A stretch of DNA of 64,000 nucleotides from Cryptomeria japonica. Taxonomy: Eukaryota; Streptophyta; Pinopsida; Cupressales; Cupressaceae. Location: NCBI RefSeq assembly GCF_030272615.1, contig NC_081414.1, forward strand, positions 313,197,664-313,261,663, read 5' to 3'. The notes below the pieces were generated by a model, which saw only the letters and a list, made by a program, of their open reading frames with translations, was not told where the DNA came from and ran no database searches. The position numbers and the translations under genes are program-made. Below, piece after piece: positions 24,140-36,606 of the stretch; position 1 is the first letter of the stretch; each line of letters begins with the position of its first letter.

Positions 24140-25860
24140 TTGAATGAGACAGACGAATTTTTTGCCAATTGAAAAAAATGTTGCCCTAATAAAACTGTAG
24201 GGAAACTTGAAAAACCGAGATAGGATTTTGTAGATACCCCTCTCGTAGATCCATAGGTTCAAATGGACCGTTCGTAGGTGCCACGGATTTTGAGTTAGGG
24301 CTCGTCAAATGTTGACAATTTTTAGCACTTAGGGTGCTCAAGGGACGATGCCGGTAGGGTATGACCTTGAACGTTCGACCGAGTGGGGGGGAGGGGGATA
24401 GGAGAATGCATAGGGTAATAATGCCTAACTGGATATGTTAGAACTGACAGTTTGTTATCACGACAATCAGAACGATAAATTGGCCACGCGACAATATTCA
24501 ATTGAATGAGATTGATGATTTTTTTGCCAATTGAAAAAATGCTGCCATAATAAAACCGTAGGTAAAATTGAAAAAATGAGATAGGATTTTGTAGGGATCC
24601 TTCTCTTAGCCTTGTAGGTTCAAACGGATCGTTCGCAGGTGCCACAAATTCTGAGTTAGGGCCTGTTAAAGTTTGACAATTATTAGCACTTAAGGTGCTC
24701 AAGGGACGACGCTGGTAGGGTATGACCCCGAGTATTCGACTGAGTGGGGGGGGAAATAGGAGCATGCACAAGGTAATAATGCCTAAATAAACATTTCAGA
24801 ACCGACAGTTCATTATCACGATGAGCAGAACGAAAAATTGGTCATGCAACAACATTCAATTGAATGAGACTGATGATTTTTTTGCCAACTGAAAAAATGC
24901 TGCCCTAATAAAACCATAGGGAAACTTGAAAAACCGAGATAGGATTTTATAGGGACCCCTTTCATGGATATGTAGGTTCAAGCAAATTGTTTGTAGGTGC
25001 CATGGATTCCGAGTTAGGGCTTGTCAAAGTTTGACAATTTTTAGCACTTAGGGTGCTCAAGGGACGACACCGGTAGGGTATGACCCCGAGCGTTTGACCG
25101 AGTGTGGGGGGAAAATTAGGGGTATGCATAAAGTAATAATGCCTAACTGGACATGTCAGAACCGACAGTTCGTTATCATGACGAGAAGAATGAGAAATTG
25201 GCCACGCGACAACATTCGATTGAATGAGATTGACAATTTTTTCGCCAACTGAAAAAATGTTTCCCTAATAAAACCGTAGGGAAACTTGTAAAACCGAGAT
25301 AGGATTTTGTAGGGACCTCTCTCGTGTCCCCATATGTTCAAACGGATCGTTTGTAGGTGCCACGGATTCTGAGTTAAGTCCCGTCAAAGTTTGACAATTT
25401 TTAGCACTTAGGGTGCTCAAGGGACGACGTCAGTAGGGTATGACCCCGAGCGTTCAACCGAGTGTGGGGGGAAAATTAGGAGTATGCATAGGGTAATAAT
25501 GTCTAAGTGGACATGTCAGAACCAACGGTTCGTTATCACGATGAGAAGAACGAGAAAATGACCACGCAACAACATTTGATTGAATGAGACTGATGATTTT
25601 TTCGCCAACTGAAAAAATGTTGCCCTAATTAAACCGTAGGGAAACTTGAAAAACTGAGATAGGATTTTGTAGGGACCCCTCTTGTGGCCTTGTAGGTTCA
25701 AATAGATTGTTCGTAGGTGCCACAGATTCCGAGTTGGGGCCCATCAAAGTTTGACAATTTTTAGCACTTAGGGTGCTCAAGGGACGATGTTGGTAGGGTA
25801 TGACCCCGAGCATTCAACTGAGTGGGGGTGGAAAAATAGGAGCATGCATAGGGTAATAAT
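24140..25860. repeat. 360-bp tandem repeat array, 4.8 units
   Basis: TTGAATGAGA recurs at 24140, 24502, 24860, 25220 and 25580, giving periods of 362, 358, 360 and 360. Each unit carries TTGACAATTTTTAGCACTTA, GGTGCTCAAGGGACGA and GTAGGGTATGACC. Units differ by roughly 10 percent. The array is more GC-rich than its surroundings, and its minus-strand frames of 60-150 codons are by-products of the repeat. Confidence 0.95.
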
Positions 25861-26271
25861 GAATTGTATTGTTCATTAAATGAATTGTATTGTATTTTTA
25901 ATTAAATGAATTGTATTGTTCATTAAATGACTTGTATTACATTCATTATACAAACAACACTTGGGATGAAATGAAATGAAATGAATTGTATTGTTCATTA
26001 AATAACCATTATTAACCATTGTTAATTATTGGAGTGAAAATTAAATTTTTCCATGATAACACCATGCACACATGAGAAACAATTTATATGATCAAATATC
26101 AACTTCTGTATATATGAAAATGTCAAATGATTACAAGTGTATGTCCATACACAAATATGGCATAAACACCAACTGAAACAAAATATATGTCTATATACGT
26201 GAATGTATGTCCATATACAAAATATACATGCTAACTAGACATGTAAGCATCCCAAAACTATCTATAACATC
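25861..26271. other. Short GAATTGTATTGTTCATTAAAT repeats and AT-rich spacer
   Basis: Several imperfect copies of GAATTGTATTGTTCATTAAA occur between 25861 and 26000. The remainder, up to the stop codon of the minus-strand gene at 26272, has no coding signal and would be that gene's 3' region. Confidence 0.6.
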
Positions 26272-27139
26272 CTAAGCTACTGATGGATCATCAAAATCAA
26301 TCTTCTTCGCCGCACTGCTCAGCTTTGAAGGATCCTACACAAGAAAAAACAAACCACGATTAAGATTAGTTATATTCTTCTTATATCTACTAAACACAAA
26401 ATAAAATAAACCCACATGTACTCTTCTTCTTCTTCTATCTACTAAACACAAAATAAAATAAACCATATATGGATGTTGCACTGGGAGTGGGGGATCAACA
26501 GGAGGAGGGGGAACATATGGGCCTTGGACTACTCCGACTGCCCTAGGTCTATTTTGGGGCATACCTAAACTCACACCCTGGAAAGGTTGGATGTCAAAGT
26601 AATTCACATATTTTCCTAAAATAAACTCAACATACAATTTTTTGATGAAGTAGAAGGGGACATCAAGATTGTTGTTGGGTGGTTTATCGAAAACCATCCA
26701 CCAATGATCCCAAAATTTTTTCACAATACCATCATTTGTGCACCATTTAATAGAAAGTTGTTTTTTGGGGGTCTACGGGTTGACCAGTGCGGGGATTCAC
26801 AAACATTGCGGTGATAGTGGCTTTGTATATCTCGAGATCCTTGATCTCCTTATAGGACAAGCCATCCGCATATTGTTCCCTCATAGAATCTCGCCACAAA
26901 AGAGCGACATTATGCTCCTCAGTGACGGTTTCTATACTCTTTATGATCGACGTGAGGGGATCAAACATTGGGTTCAGGTGAGGGATCCTACGATAGACAT
27001 CTGCTATCCCCCTCAATTGGTTCAAATTTTGTGCAATTAAATCTTGAATTGAGGGAGGGTTTGACAAAGGAGGGTTTTATGGAGGAGGGTTTGGTTGTTG
27101 TGGTTGTGGTTGATCAATGTTTTCACTATTATCCCCCAT
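26272..27139 (-). pseudogene. Second gene of the transposon, spliced, function unknown
   Basis: The minus-strand ATG at 27139-27137 opens a Pro/Gln-rich N-terminus (MGDNSENIDQPQPQQPNPPP). A helical region follows (DLIAQNLNQLRGIADVYRRI, LWRDSMREQYADGLSYKEIK). A TAA near 27078 and a one-base indel in the A-run near 26760 interrupt it. The next part contains KKFWDHWWMVFDKPPNN, YFIKKLYVEFILGKYVNYFD and a proline stretch PYVPPPPVDPPLP. An apparent GT...AG intron occupies 26335-26463, and the last exon reads DPSKLSSAAKKIDFDD with a stop at 26272-26274. Lacking the two lesions it would be about 250 residues. I do not recognise the family. Its convergent placement suggests an accessory transposition protein. 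Confidence 0.6.
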
Positions 27140-27880
27140 TTTTAACCTAATTGAATGTAAACAATTGAATTTAGTTAACAAATTTGAACAATTTTGTATT
27201 TGATTTTAAAAAATCTAGTTTTCATGAAAAAAAACATATTTTGAATGAAAAAACAAATAAACATTAAAAAAAAAAACCAAAATTTGAATGAAAATGATAA
27301 AAAACATTAAAAATCCTACCTTTTAATGTATTTTTTAGCAAATTTGGGTCAAACAATCGAATATCGGGTCCAACCAGATATCAGATTTTAAAAACTCGCG
27401 CAGCCTGTGGGTGAAAAATAACTCACGAGCTGCCACATTCCACTTATATTGTCTCAAAAAAATGGATATCTAATTTTTATACTTAAATTATTTTAAAATA
27501 ACATTATATTTTATAATATAATAATAATATATTATAAAATATAATAATATATTATTATATTTTATAATACGTATTATATAATAATATAATAATATATTAT
27601 ATATTGTATAATTATATAATATATTATTATATTGTATATTATATATAATTATATTATATAATATAATAATATAATATTATATTTTATAATCTAATATTAT
27701 ATTATATATTATGTATCATATAATATATAATATATAATTACCTATAAAAATCGGTTATCCGATATCCGATTTGCTTAGGTCTTTACCATGCCAAGGTGTA
27801 CTGACACCCAGGCCAAGCAAAAAATCAACATGAATTTTTCGTGTTTTTAGGCGAGTGGAAAAAGCTATTTTTTCACATCA
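27140..27880. other. Right subterminal region with palindromes and AT-only tract
   Basis: An imperfect pair, AATCGAATATC / GATATCAGATT, lies at 27356-27391, upstream of the second gene. From 27480 to 27740 the sequence is almost pure A/T. At 27750-27770, ATCGG-TTATCCGATATCCGAT repeats the palindrome close to the right TIR. The content mirrors the left end. Confidence 0.6.
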
Positions 27881-27917
27881 CCACTTTTTGGCCCCCCATG
27901 ATCCTGCACTAACCCTG
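27881..27917 (-). repeat. Right terminal inverted repeat
   Basis: Read inward (minus strand) it is CAGGGTTAGTGCAGGATCAT followed by GGGGGGCCAAAA, matching the left end at 26 of 32 positions. A CAGGG start resembles hAT-type ends, but the flanks do not give a convincing 8-bp duplication. Confidence 0.62.
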
Positions 27918-28738
27918 AACATGAACTTGTAAACATATTGACTGAAACACAAACACACATAGCCCATCACATAACACAGTATTTTCCTGAGTGGAAAAAC
28001 CTTCACATAGGGTATAAAAAACCACTCGTAAAATTATCCTTATATTCATTCAAAGAGCATCAACTCTGTACAATGGTGGAGTACCAACTCAACACCTAAA
28101 CTCATAAGCACCAACTTCTATAGGAGCACCAACTTCTATAGGAGCACCAGTAAACAATGTAAACTATCAAGGTCTTGTAACTGCAATTATTTTTGCAATC
28201 ACAACATCTTAATAGTATACATCAGAATAATCTACATTATAGCCCATTACAAATAGGTATTGTGTTTGCCAGTACTGGATTACAAAATATTCTGCAATTA
28301 GAAAGAATACTCTGTATAGAACCAGAGAGAATAATGTTCTTTCAAAAACCTTATTTTTACAATATAAAGATATTTCAAAGAAACCCTTAAATCTGCAGTC
28401 TCTGTTTTTTAGCAACACACGTAATAGAATAATGACAAGATGCCATTCATATATACACAAAAAGAAGAAATGTTGCAGTTTCTGAAAACTTCCTTTTAAC
28501 TGAATCGAAACTCTTGTGAAAAGATTCGGGTTAACGAAAAAATGAATATAGTTACCCCAACCGTTTTCATCTTTTTGATCAAAACCAAATCACAATGGTA
28601 TACAAGATTATTTCATTAACTCGAACTATCATTTCCAACTGAAGAAACAACGAAACAAAACTGTTTTCATTTTTCATTTTTCATTATGAATCGACAGAAA
28701 GCATGCCAAGAATCTACCTCTTTTTAAACCGGCCAACA
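27918..28738 (-). repeat. Probable remainder of the 5' LTR of copia element 3
   Basis: The sequence after the transposon contains ACACAGTATTTTCC and GTGGAAAAACC, features that occur at a similar depth in the LTRs at 5055 and 10234. It also has two 20-bp tandem copies of GCACCAACTTCTATAGGA near 28108-28148. A CCAACA at 28733-28738 would be the outer LTR end (TGTTGG on the minus strand). The two pieces would add up to about 1.2 kb. The end is not confirmed by a target duplication. Confidence 0.5.
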
Positions 28739-29879
28739 GTTAAAAGAAAAACTATATTGAACTTGTTCGAAACCTCCTGTTTCAGCTCAACCGAGTCAAC
28801 AGTTGTTGTATTATCTCTTCCTTGTCTTCAACAGGCTTCAATCAAGTGTCTCCATGATATGCAAAGTGAGCAATGGCGGCTAGGGTTTCATTTGAACAAA
28901 AACAATATGATGGATAATAACTCTTGCCCTCTTTTCCTTTGCCAAATATCGAGCCCTTTGCGAAAATGTAAAATCATTTCAAGTCGGACAAGATAACCAT
29001 GTGACTTATAAGAATATCACCGACAAGATAATTGCCAAATCATATGCCATATAACTTGTCCATACCAATGTCACTATCCACGTGAATACCAAGATGACTA
29101 TCCACGATCCGTAAATCATTATTCAAACGACACCATTATAACATTTGCACCATGTTGACTGACCACAAAAACATGTGACATATATATAATTACGCCGAAG
29201 GCGTTCCCTATTTGAGATGACCAACACAATCTTTAAAATCTATGGCTGAAAGTTAGCCAAAATGAATGCAAGATCATTGGAAAAGTTTCCGTCGTTGATT
29301 GGTTTTTTCCCTATTTCGTCATCTCCGTACGGTGGCTGCGTGAAAGGACTCATCGGCACTGGCTATGTAGCCTTTTAAACCGCACTGCATAGCCTATGCC
29401 CCACTATGTTTGATTTCTATGCCTTCGTATATAGTGTCAGTCCGTGCTCTAGCGGCTTCTGCCTGTCCACAAGCTGGGTGGTGATCAATGGCGGTGACAG
29501 ATAAAGCATGAACGTAAGCAGCAATGTACGCATTGATGGGCAAATCTTTTGAAAGGGTAAATCAAATCTGAAAACTTTAATGCAATCAAATCAATGATAT
29601 TTTTCATCATTAACAGATTATTTGTGAGTGGCTACTAGAATCCACCAACAATGCATTTCCCTGATACAGGTCCCGGACTTGTTTTCTGATGCAGTTTACC
29701 GAACAGGAGAGGAGTTTGGAGTTGGTGAAAACCCTGTAAATTTTTATTTTTTTATTATGCTTGATAGAATTTTTTTTAAATGTTACTTTATAAATTTTGA
29801 TTATATTATTAGTAATTTTTTAATATATTTTATTTAAATTATATTTTTTTGATTTTTTAATATATTTTATCAAATGAAT
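28739..29879. other. Intergenic; possible short exon-like ORF at 29628-29740
   Basis: Slightly higher GC than the neighbours. A frame from an ATG near 29628 reads MATRIHQQCISLIQVPDLFS and continues to GENP, followed by GTAAAT, a possible splice donor. No protein family is recognisable and no downstream exon was found, so I do not call a gene. Confidence 0.25.
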
Positions 29880-30960
29880 CTCAAATGATTTAAAGGTGTA
29901 TAATATAAATATAACAATAAAAATAGGTTTAATTATAGATAAAATAGCATTTAAGATTAAAGTAGAAATACGATTAACATTAGGGTTGAAATATCATTCA
30001 AGCTTAGGGTTAAAGTATAATTTACCCAAATAGGAGTTTAATAATGGTTAACATATCGTTTAAGATAAAAATTAAAATATAATTTAAGATAAAAGTTAAA
30101 ATATTTTAACCATAATCTTAATTAAATAAAAGCTCAATATCAACATTTTAATTTGACCTGAGTAAAAATGAATGTGATGCAAGTATGCAGTTCTCAATTA
30201 TATACAGATGTTTAAGATAAGAAATAATTAAAAAAATCATATAAAAAGATTATCATTGATTAATGAAAATTAGTTTGAACCTTCAAATAAAATGATTTTA
30301 CTCATAGATTTCTTTTCTTTTTAAATATGAATATTATTAGGATTATTAGTGTAACGCTTATTAATTTTTAATAATATTAATATTAATAAAATGGATATGA
30401 AGCATTAAGTAAGAGGTGAAATATCTATAGAAAAAATAATAAATATTTGTTAAACTAGAATAATACTCTTTTTGCAAGTTATAAAGAGTTTAGTAATTAA
30501 GATTAGGGATGATTTATTTTAACCCTAATCTTAAATTATATTTTGATCCATCATTACTTTTTTCTTACACTTAGGGTAAAATGGGATCTCCATAAAATAT
30601 TAATAAAATGGATATGAAGCATTAATTAAGAGGTGAAATATCTATAGAAAAAATAATAAATATTTGTTAAACTAGAATAATAATCTTTTTGCAAGTTATA
30701 AAGAGTTTAGTATATTCTTTTTAAATATGAATATAATTAGGATTTTTAAATATGAAGCATTAAGAAAGAGGTGAGATATCTATAGAAAAAATAATAAATA
30801 TCTGTTAAACTAGAATAATAAAATGATTTTATTCATAGATTTATTTTCTTTTTACATATGAATATAATTAGGATTGTTAGCGAGCATGTATATAAGTTTA
30901 GAAACCTCAAGAGATCCCATTTTACCCTAAGTGTAAGAAAAAAGTCATGATGGATTAATT
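29880..30960. repeat. AT-rich repeats with an inverted pair and local triplication
   Basis: Degenerate ~30-bp AGGGTTAAAATAT..TTTAAG units occupy 29930-30120. A ~115-bp segment containing GATATGAAGCATTAA and GAGGTGAAATATCTATAGAA occurs at about 30390, 30605 and, shorter, 30745. CTTACACTTAGGGTAAAATG at about 30567 and its reverse complement at about 30915 form ~45-bp inverted arms about 410 bp apart end to end, enclosing two of the copies. Confidence 0.7.
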
Positions 30961-32929
30961 AAAATAATTAACATTTTAACTAACAAAATCTTACTTTTTA
31001 ATTACTTTTTAATCAACAAGATATTTATTTTTCCTCTCTTCATTGGGATCACAGAGATATTTTATTCAGGTAGTTGTTCATTTAAAGAAAATAGATGTAA
31101 CTTAGGAAGATGTTTGGTTTGCATTTAATAGGAATGCTTAACCGACCTGGGAGTGCTACAAATATTTGGGTGTTCCTGTATTTTAACAGTCACTTATTTT
31201 ACTTGTAATTTCTGAGTTTTTTACAGTGGTATGTGTATTATACTTTGTTTTCTTTGTTCATCCTATTTATTCAGTTCCTCTTCAGTTCCTCTTGACTATA
31301 AATTGTTTTCCTAACTAATTGATTTGGGGATGTATTGTTTTCAGCTTTGCATTTGTCCATCAAGTTACTTCTTTGCCACAGGTATTTTCCATGACTATTA
31401 AACTTTATATGCTATTATTACATTTTCCCATCAAACAAATATTTTACCTTCTACGTTGCTGAAATTTTTATGCTCAGATTACTTATATTTAAGTGAGTTT
31501 TTCCATTTATTTAGGGTTTTGGGTACATGGAGGATAATCAACTCAAATTTTGGGGTTTATGGTCTGCTGTAAATTCATAGAAGTTCAAAATAACCACAAC
31601 TATTGATTGGTTTAAATCTACATCCTATAATTAATCCGTTTTAGCTTCTATATCCTCCCTTTCCTATACACGAGTAGATTAAGTACATGGCCACATTTCT
31701 AGACATCGTAAGATCTCCACTCTCTGAACCAATGAACAGTCTAGATTCATGGCAGGAAAGGTAATTACCAATCAATCCTATTGTTGATAACATAAATCAA
31801 TCCTATAGTTGATTAAAGGTTGCTTCATTTTTGTTTCAGAATTGAGATGCTCTTATTCGGAAATGAGATTTGTGAAATCATGAGATATTTGTGATTAATG
31901 TGCCACCGAGTTTTGGGTATAGGCCCTGTAGGGTTACATGGGGGCTCAATTTTGGGGATGTTGAGAAGATGGCTGTTAAATAATAAGAAAACAATAATAT
32001 ATAAAGTTTCACAGGGTTTCAATAGCGTTGTTATCATTATTCTACTCCTATATTAGGATGCCTAGTTTGCTGCTGGTAGCTCTTCTTGCTACGAGTAACT
32101 CCTCTTGGACCACGTTGGAATTTCATATCACATAAATAAAGCACAAGTTAAAAGCTGAAGCTATAACCCAATTTTTATTTTTTTTAAGTGCTTTGTAAGA
32201 CAGCATGGCACAGTTCATTTGTGAAATCATAGGGACACTCGCACAAAGGTTAACTTGGAGATATTAATAGTGCTGTGTAAAACAAAATTAAAATGTGCAT
32301 ATTTCTTCCTTTAAGATGATTTCAACAGACAATAAGGATGAAAGGGACGGTTTAAACTTTACAGTATCTAGATTTTGAATCAATCATGGCTACTAAGATA
32401 TTCAAAGCTTTTAAATGGTACAACATTTATATTCACAATAAATGACATTTTTTCACCATGTAAAATGACAGATCACTTCTACTATGAAGACTGACAGCCT
32501 CTTCAATATTATCACGAGATCTAAATCCTTTCAAATTCCTACTATCCAAATTCCATACTTGTATGGTACCCTCGATATATCAACTTCTTGTTTTGATTAA
32601 AAAATAAAACAACCATGTTTAACAAGGAATTATATTAACTGATACAAAAACTGTAGAGTTATTACAGTTTTCTAAGGGCCCTGCCAGCAACGTTTGCTTT
32701 AAAGGTTTTAGATAATAGGTTCTTTACAATACATGGTAAATATTACTTCACAGCGCAGAGGAGTTTATTTATATATCTTAACCGCCATCAATTTAATTTC
32801 TCACCACTCCTTGCCACTCGTCTACCATCCATTGCCTTTCTTCTTTACTTCTATCACCCTAAATCTTTTTTATCATCACGTCTTTCATAAACTAATATGA
32901 TTGATGCGTGACAATTTCGGCATCTGATC
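30961..32929. other. Intergenic, no gene seen
   Basis: AT-rich, non-repetitive at this scale. A GATTTGGGGATGTATTGTTTT-like T-rich region near 31320-31450 has intron-like composition, but no exons can be assigned. Short frames lack support. Confidence 0.4.
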
Positions 32930-33560
32930 AGGGAGTTATAGCCCTCTGTCCTTCATTGCCACCGAGCCAGATTATATACATGATAGCCTAACTAGACTCA
33001 ACCGGAGCTCTTCCATTCTCTCAACAGCGGGCCCATTATTTGTATAGGGACTGTCTCTCAACAGCAGGAAGGGTGGATCCGGAAACAAAGGATGGGAGTT
33101 AAGTAGCAAGAGAAAGGAGGATCGATGGAAAGAAAAAAACAACTGTGGGTGGGGGCTGATAATAAAGCAGCTTTTATTCCCATCCGCTAGCGCCTCTCCT
33201 TAGCAACTAATCGTGGGTGAAGGACGTCCATCCATACCGGAGGGAGGATCCAAAGATTGAAGTGCCAGCCGGGAGAGTTGCTTGATGGGTTAGCATAAAG
33301 ACTACTGGAGATGAGTCAAATCCGGAGGGTCCAACGGGGTGGGAGGAGATGGCCTTCCTTGAGCAGAACGTTCCTATCTAACCAGCTATATCTCCCAATT
33401 ATAGAAAATAGGGGCAGTTTCAATTAATGGCGCCTTGGACGGGGTGAGCGCTTAGACTATTACGTCGTAGATGCGAGAAAGTAAATACCTATTCCAGTTG
33501 AGAGAGGCCAAAACATAGCGGTCATTCCCTTCTATAAAAGCCAAACCATCGCAATATATG
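32930..33560. other. GC-richer patch resembling organellar DNA
   Basis: Composition shifts from about one third GC to near one half between roughly 32930 and 33530. Non-repetitive strings such as GCTAGCGCCTCTCCTTAGCA and GCGCTTAGACTATTACGTCG stand out. This is typical of plant mitochondrial intergenic DNA inserted in the nucleus (NUMT). The call rests on composition and style only; I see no organellar gene in it. Confidence 0.35.
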
Positions 33561-35467
33561 CTAAGGAGGATGAGATGTGATTGATAAGACTTTCCTAATC
33601 GTAGAAAGAATGAATGGCAATGAAGATTTAATATATCGCCTAGGAACTATACATCTTTCTCCAATTAAAGCTCGTCTCTTCTTTAATTGTATTATTGCTT
33701 CCGCTCCATCATATTCCGTGCCCAGAGGAGTGCACTGGAAATCCTATCTGATTCATTATTTCATACAGCTGTTGATTCTTCAATGTAAACAGTAAAATTT
33801 AGGATGTTTTTAAAAGACCGATTTGTTTGCAGAATGTCATTTTTAAAATTCCTTCTAGAACATACTATGTAGCTTATTAACTTGGACAGTCTCCTATAGA
33901 AGATTTTACAACTTAGGGTATGAATTTTTTCCGTTACTACGGCAGTCTCCTATAGAAGATTTTACAACTTAGGGTATGCATTTTTTCCATTACTATGTTG
34001 ATTTTCACAAAGAAATGAAGGATTTTAGAGGGTTTAAAAGAAGAACCAGCTTTCTGCGCCTCCAAGTCTTCTTCCTGCTATTTTCAACCTAATTTCTGCA
34101 CCCTTTACGTATCCTCATCTGAATAAAAAACCATTACAAACTGTAAGAATGGAGGGCATTAGATTTAAACCACAGAGGAAAAGAAGAAATAGTGAATGAG
34201 AGCAAACGAATGTGAATTAGCAGGAGATTGGAAGACAAATTAAATCGCAAAAATAGATGACAATCAATATAGAAATTACAAAAATGGTGTAGCAACAAAG
34301 GCCTACCTACGCTGAAATTGGAGCTTTCTAATAATGTTAAAACAACTCTAATACGGATGTATAAAATGTTTTGAACATGTCTTGGTTTTGGAACTCCAGA
34401 AGCGAGTTCTCCGAGAATACTAGCATCCTCCACCTTTCACCACATGCAAACAACCTAAGTGCCACATCCACGGTTGAGAAGACAGCTATATAGGTTTTTA
34501 AAAATGATTTTTGCTGAATACGGGACAATGAGGCTATTATTATTAACTACTTTCTCTATGCCTTTAGCAAATGACAGTAAACAACTAACTAAATAAAATT
34601 TTATTAGCATTCAGTTTTAGTTTTACAACTTTGATTTAATGTAAGTTTTTTTAAGATTAAACTTGATATTATATTTATAATAAATTTTATGTCAGGTTCA
34701 TATTATATAAATATAATTAAATAATATAAAGTCAAAATAATAATTAAGAATTAGATTTTAAATTAAGTTTATTATTGTTTTTAATTATTAGAATTTTAAT
34801 AATGTAAATTAAGTTATAATTGTAATTATGAATTTTTTTGATTAGACTAAAATCATAATTATATGAATTAGAATTTGCTTAATTGGTTTGAATAACATTT
34901 AATGTTGTAAATTAGAGTTAGTATTTAATTATAATTATAATCATAATTGATATTATATCAATTATTTATTTTTTAGGGTTCTATCTATATAATTTATGTT
35001 TCAAAATTATCAATTGTTAATTCAAATTTAAACATAATTATAAAATATTTATAATTATTTGATTCAATTATATTATATATTATGATTGTGATCCTAATTA
35101 TTAATTATCTTAAATTATGAACTCATGTATTGATGAAAGGACTGAAGAAAATTATTTTTGCAACCAAATTTATATGTGACTAAAGAAATGCTCTATTGGC
35201 AAAAATGAAACCTAATCTCTTCTTGCATACATAACATCATTCACTAACTATCGTACCAATAGCCCTAATGTGATACACAAATATATTTGTACAAAAAGAT
35301 CCATTTCTTTCCTTACTGCCTTTCCACACCTCTTCCACAGAATTAGTGCATATGAACATTTTAATAGTTATTTCCATTTTAAAAACTTATTTAGAATTTG
35401 AAATTTTAATTTTTATAGTTTAATAACATGGAGAATCAAATTTATTTGATACTTATACATTCTTCAA
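33561..35467. other. Intergenic, with a 58-bp tandem duplication and an AT-only tract
   Basis: CAGTCTCCTATAGAAGATTT and the following TTACAACTTAGGGTATG occur twice in tandem at about 33889 and 33946. The part from 34560 to 35130 is extremely AT-rich with many AATTATAATTATAATCATAA variants. Short frames at 33577 and 34134-34528 lack codon or domain support. Confidence 0.5.
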
Positions 35468-35485
35468 ATGTACTCCTATCAGGAA

Positions 35486-35908
35486 ATGGCCGAAGATACA
35501 AATTGTGATGGTATCACTAAACTACCTACTGGAGATACAACCAAAAGTACTGAAAACCCTTTATTGGCAATGGATATCACAACCATGCCAGCAGAATCAT
35601 GTTTTTCTGTGAATAAACCAGATTGTCTTGCAACTGATGTCCAAAATCTTGCTTCAATTGTGTCCACCAGCTGTCATGATATTGTACATAAATTCAAACT
35701 TACATGTCAATCAACACCTCTTGTGGAAGAATTGGATATTGAAAAACTTCAGGAGACGATGTCAACATTCCAAGCCAGTTACACTAAATTAGATGGGCTA
35801 TTCACTTTTCTTAAGGAGATATACTGTCACCGACACTATTCAAGTGATAAAGAGTCCTCTGTCTCCTTTTTCATTGATGCATATGAGACATACTTAAAAA
35901 AAATGTGA
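35486..35908 (+). CDS. Small acidic ORF of the Helitron, unknown
   Basis: An uninterrupted frame encodes about 140 residues from MAEDTNCDG (35486), or 146 from the upstream ATG at 35468. It contains CHDIVHKFKLTCQ and a helical segment LDIEKLQETMSTFQASYTKL, and ends FFIDAYETYLKKM. No known domain is visible. It lies 700 bp upstream of the RPA gene in the same orientation and has coding-like composition in an AT-rich setting, so it may be a Helitron accessory gene or an exon of one. It could also be a captured host fragment. Confidence 0.4.
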   Translation: MAEDTNCDGITKLPTGDTTKSTENPLLAMDITTMPAESCFSVNKPDCLATDVQNLASIVSTSCHDIVHKFKLTCQSTPLVEELDIEKLQETMSTFQASYTKLDGLFTFLKEIYCHRHYSSDKESSVSFFIDAYETYLKKM

Positions 35909-36606
35909 TTGGCTATTTTAGCTTCTCACAATGTAAATATCGTAATCATATATTTGCGCTACAACTATTAGTATAGATACTAAAAAGTAAAAAAACAAAC
36001 TTCTATTTTGGTATTATGTGACCTACCTAATCTATCAGTGTAAATCATCAACATAAGTTAATAATAAACTTTTATTTTGGTAATATGATTCTTTGAGCTT
36101 CAACCACTCATTCATTTTAGAAATAGATGTTTTTTACTCACAATTTTAAAAAGTTTACTTCATAACTTTATTTTTTGAACTAAATAGTGTAATAATAGCT
36201 TAGATGAGTTGTATCACAAGGAATACTTTAAAAAATATTTGTTATCATTATATACTCTTCATCTTTTAAAAATAGCTTAGATGAGATGCATTAAGTTTGA
36301 TGAACTATTATTGTTTATAAAGATAATTAGAAAATAGGAAAGATTGGTGCATAACTTCAACAACTATTCAAACACTTTTTTTTTTTCAAACATACCAATC
36401 TTAACTTGAATACTACTTTGAAGAATTCTTTTTTTAATACTACATTTGTAGAAAGAAAGAAAAATTAACAAATTTCAATTTATATAAACAAACATGTTAT
36501 TCCCACTCAATTTCAATTTCATGTTGACCGCAATTTCTTTGTCGCAACCTAATTGTCCTATTTCAACTTACTCACAGGCCAACATCTTCCACTCAGTTTG
36601 AATTGA

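Noticed and set aside
24322-25813. Minus-strand frames of 60-150 codons
   Set aside because: They recur once per 360-bp unit with different breaks and are by-products of the tandem array.
27908-27912. CACTA at the right TIR as a CACTA-superfamily end
   Set aside because: It is not at the outer end, is in the wrong orientation, and the left end has no matching CACTA.
33577-33795. 72-codon ORF after a TATAAAAG box
   Set aside because: No domain, no splice continuation and ordinary codon noise in an AT-rich region.
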